A DNA stretch of 64,000 nt from Boseongicola aestuarii (GTDB lineage: Bacteria > Pseudomonadota > Alphaproteobacteria > Rhodobacterales > Rhodobacteraceae), in the NCBI RefSeq assembly GCF_900184815.1, contig NZ_FXXQ01000001.1:1-64000 (forward strand), given 5' to 3'. The translations under genes were made by a program, and so were the position numbers. The notes under the pieces are model-generated. The model saw only the letters and a program-made list of their open reading frames with translations, had not been told where the DNA came from and searched no databases. Of this stretch, positions 61,856 to 64,000 are shown in pieces. Numbering within the stretch: position 1 is the stretch's first letter; the number at the start of each line of letters is the position of its first letter.

Positions 61856-62100
61856 CCTGGAGTCTTGAACGCCCGATCCGGGTTGGGTCAACAACGTTTG
61901 CGGCAATTGTCGAGACCGAGATCTCTGCCCGGAACACATTTTCATACCTCAGATTTGCCGGCCAAAAGCGCCCGCGTGTCGTTTTGATTGCGTGGGAGCA
62001 CCGGATTAAGGCGATCGACCTCAAAGGGCGCGTATTGGAAGCTGGTGACGTGGACGTGCGATACCCCGGTGCCATTGCGCAACTGAGCGCGCTTGTTTGA
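61852..62100 (+). CDS. small hypothetical protein
   Basis: 82 residues, not recognised. Mixed alpha/beta, starts MTWSLERPIRVGSTTFAAIVETE, no membrane segment. The ATG overlaps the DUF2953 stop (ATGA), which argues that it is a real third gene of the operon. One tryptophan in AWEHRIKAID is the only striking feature. Confidence 0.6.
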   Translation: MTWSLERPIRVGSTTFAAIVETEISARNTFSYLRFAGQKRPRVVLIAWEHRIKAIDLKGRVLEAGDVDVRYPGAIAQLSALV

Positions 62101-62150
62101 GGACGGGCGTGATCTGTAGTCTGCTTCCGTCTGATCGTTTCCCGAGTTGA

Positions 62151-62164
62151 ATGATCAGGATCAA
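62151..62164. promoter_or_regulatory. FNR/FixK-like box before MFP/ABC exporter
   Basis: ATGAT-CAGG-ATCAA, 9 of 10, centred about 70 bp before the start codon at 62228. Confidence 0.7.
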
Positions 62165-62227
62165 TTCCGATGTCACCAAAGACTTCTAGAGTCCACCAGG
62201 AGGCGTATATCAGTTAGAGAAACCAGC

Positions 62228-63475
62228 ATGGACAGCAAAGACGATGTCGCCAAGACGCTAGCCCTCGGCGGATCAAAGCACGTTTTTCGCAAATGGTTAT
62301 TCCTGCTTGGAGGGCTATTTTTTTTCGTTATTGTGGCTGCTTACACGATGGGAGCATTCGGGCGTTCCAGTGGGCCGATCTATGTGACTGAAACCGCCGC
62401 GATTGCGGATTTCGATGTGATCGTGACGGGGACGGGGACGGTCGAACCCACCAACCTTGTTGAAATTTCAAGCGAGCTTTCGGGGACATTGGCGGAGGTT
62501 CATGTCGATTATAATGATCGCGTGAGCGTCGGGACGGTGCTTGCCTCACTTGATACCACCAAGCTGGAGGCACAGCTGGCGGTCAGCAAAGCATCGCTGG
62601 ATGCAGCAATTGCACGGGTCTCCATGGCCGAAGCGTCTTTGCACGAAGCGCGCGAGATTTATCAAACTACGCTTGATCTGGAAGAACGCGGCGTGACACC
62701 ACATCTGGTCTTCATCGAGCGCGAGGCGCGGTTCTTGCGGTCGCAGGCCGAAGTGCAGTCGGCAATTGCGGACCGCGCTTTGGCTGAGGCCAACCTTGAT
62801 TTACAGCAGGCGGAATTAGCCAAGGCCTGTATTTGCTCTCCGGTTGATGGCGTTGTTTTGAACCGGGCTGTCGATCCGGGCCAAATCGTTGCGTCAGCTC
62901 TGTCGGCGCCGGTCTTGTTTACCGTGGCTGAGGACCTGTCGCAGATGGAGTTGCGGCTGGACATCGACGAGGCGGATATCGGCCAGATTGAGGTCGGCCA
63001 ATCTGCGCTTTTCACTGTGGACGCTTATGATGACCGCACTTTTCCGGCAACGATCGTGCAAATGCGTTTTGCGCCCGAGACCGTCGATGGGATTGTGACC
63101 TACAAGGGCATCCTCGAAATAGACAATTCAGATTTGCTTTTGCGTCCCGGCATGACGGCCACTGCCGACATTACGGTTAAGGAAATCAGAAATGCTCTGG
63201 TGGTCCCGAATGCGGCTTTGCGCTATGCGCCTCCGGTTCTCATCAAGGAGGATGCTGCATCCAAGGAGCGTAGTGGCTTACTGGGGATTCTGATCCCTGA
63301 TGGCCCCGGTGCGGGGCTTTCGCGTGCGGATAGCGGGACGGTTTGGGTTCTCGGGAGTGACGGGCCGCGCGAAGTGGCGGTCGAAACGGGGGCAAGCGAC
63401 GGCAGGGTCACGGAAGTCCTTTCGGGTGATATCGCCGCCGATGTTGCTCTTATCACAGAGCAGATCGATGAATGA
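62228..63475 (+). CDS. HlyD/MacA-type membrane-fusion protein
   Basis: 415 residues. One membrane helix (about 22-44), lipoyl halves flanking a coiled coil (about 105-190), a CICSPVDG second lipoyl half, then beta-barrel and membrane-proximal domains. MacA-like adaptors couple a MacB-type ABC pump to an outer-membrane channel. A loop at about 345-375 with KEDAASKERSGLLGILIPDGPG is an insertion relative to typical MacA. ATG 62228; the stop overlaps the ATPase gene. An unrelated MFP/ABC set lies at the left end of the window. Confidence 0.87.
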   Translation: MDSKDDVAKTLALGGSKHVFRKWLFLLGGLFFFVIVAAYTMGAFGRSSGPIYVTETAAIADFDVIVTGTGTVEPTNLVEISSELSGTLAEVHVDYNDRVSVGTVLASLDTTKLEAQLAVSKASLDAAIARVSMAEASLHEAREIYQTTLDLEERGVTPHLVFIEREARFLRSQAEVQSAIADRALAEANLDLQQAELAKACICSPVDGVVLNRAVDPGQIVASALSAPVLFTVAEDLSQMELRLDIDEADIGQIEVGQSALFTVDAYDDRTFPATIVQMRFAPETVDGIVTYKGILEIDNSDLLLRPGMTATADITVKEIRNALVVPNAALRYAPPVLIKEDAASKERSGLLGILIPDGPGAGLSRADSGTVWVLGSDGPREVAVETGASDGRVTEVLSGDIAADVALITEQIDE

Positions 63476-64000
63476 CGCTGGCTCACGGTCACCTCTGATC
63501 GCGCTTTCGCAGATCTGTCGCATTTATGGACAGGGTGAAACAGAAGTCCGTGCGTTGGATGGTATCGATTTGACGATCCAAGAGGGGGAGTTCGTGGCCA
63601 TTATGGGGCCGAGCGGGTCGGGGAAATCAACCGCTTTGAACGTGATCGGTTGTCTCGATAGCCCAACGTCAGGGCATTACCTTTTTAGCGGAACGGAAGT
63701 TGCGAACCTGACGCGGGATCAAAGGGCGCTTCTGCGACGGCATTATCTGGGGTTCGTCTTTCAGGGGTATAATCTTCTGTCGCGCACAAGTGCCCTTCAC
63801 AACGTCGAGTTGCCGTTGATTTACAAAGGAATGTCGCGCACTGAGCGCAGAAAAGAGGCGATTGCCGCGCTGACGTCCGTGGGGCTTGAACATCGCGCGA
63901 ACCATGATCCCTCTCAGCTTTCGGGCGGTCAACAACAGCGGGTCGCCATTGCGCGCGCCTTGGCGGGAAGTCCGCGTGTCATGTTGGCGGACGAGCCGAC
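63468..64000 (+). CDS. MacB-type ABC transporter ATPase, N-terminal part
   Basis: The gene starts at ATG 63468, overlapping the adaptor stop, and runs off the window (177 codons seen). Walker [17 protein letters not shown]-loop FVFQGYNLL, signature [17 protein letters not shown] and Walker B VMLADEPT are visible. It is the ATPase for the adaptor-coupled exporter; a permease should follow to the right. Confidence 0.9.
   Translation, partial: MNDAGSRSPLIALSQICRIYGQGETEVRALDGIDLTIQEGEFVAIMGPSGSGKSTALNVIGCLDSPTSGHYLFSGTEVANLTRDQRALLRRHYLGFVFQGYNLLSRTSALHNVELPLIYKGMSRTERRKEAIAALTSVGLEHRANHDPSQLSGGQQQRVAIARALAGSPRVMLADEP

Noticed and set aside
1-64000. CRISPR arrays, prophage, rRNA, tRNA and toxin-antitoxin pairs
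   Set aside because: No regularly spaced repeats, phage structural genes or RNA genes were noticed. A short tRNA missed by eye cannot be fully excluded without a covariance-model scan.

Overview
The window looks like a chromosomal segment of a sulfur-oxidising, metabolically versatile alphaproteobacterium of the Rhodobacterales (Roseobacter/Paracoccus relatives). The evidence is a complete sox cluster in the Paracoccus-type order, an ALAS-type hemA, FixK-like regulation, dense GC-rich coding with many ATGA overlaps, and an IS3-family element of a kind common in this group. No rRNA, tRNA, CRISPR array or prophage was seen.

Layout. (1) 1-5.8 kb, minus strand: an efflux/ABC operon (PepSY protein, LolD/MacB-type ATPase, double-FtsX permease, two membrane-fusion proteins). 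The last gene is cut by an IS3-family insertion that runs off the window start. (2) 5.8-11 kb: an MFS exporter, a Na+/Ca2+ exchanger, a frameshifted pentapeptide-repeat gene, an ExoD-like protein and a CDF metal exporter. (3) 11-15.3 kb: a persulfide-stress locus (beta-type carbonic anhydrase, Blh/ETHE1-like persulfide dioxygenase, a BigR/SqrR-type ArsR repressor with a two-cysteine pair and a palindromic operator, rhodanese-DUF2892, SulP permease). (4) 15.3-22.8 kb: a tightly coupled acs - fused E1 - E2 - acyl carrier protein operon, then a Usp gene and a divergent cbpA-cbpM pair. (5) 22.9-39.4 kb: soxT-soxR-soxS, divergent from soxVWXYZA and soxBCDEF, then DUF302-hemA, a decayed second YeeE/YedE (SoxT-like) gene and the soxG/soxH metallo-beta-lactamase pair. 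(6) 39.5-64 kb: a stress/low-oxygen island (Usp, Hsp20, bactofilin-like membrane protein, DUF2267, FixK-like regulator, OmpR-type regulator, FixL-like hybrid kinase, VIT1, Ca2+ exchanger, P-type ATPase, phasin, antiporter, two unknown genes, BMP nucleoside ABC transporter, PEP synthase, GerW-like protein, MFP/ABC exporter).

How it fits together. Two regulatory codes can be read directly. In the sox region, ATTC-N8-GAAT palindromes lie before soxX, soxB and soxG, and a one-mismatch copy overlaps the soxV -10 region; this matches the operator I recall for SqrR-type persulfide sensors, and SoxR here has the expected Cys56/Cys122 pair. Outside the sox genes, FNR/FixK-type boxes (TTGAT-N4-ATCAA and variants) sit about 40-90 bp, mostly 60-80 bp, before the start codons of nearly every operon or divergent pair between 34.9 and 62.2 kb, and also before the acs and usp/cbpA operons. 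The same island encodes a FixK-like protein with the matching recognition helix (ETVSR) but without an FNR-type iron-sulfur cysteine cluster, and a kinase whose PAS domain keeps the FixL heme-ligand positions (His66, Arg86). I infer a linked low-oxygen regulon next to a persulfide-controlled sulfur-oxidation locus. The two meet at hemA, where an FNR-type box lies in the loop of the soxF terminator hairpin.

Functions are assigned from recognisable motifs and synteny only. No database search was run.
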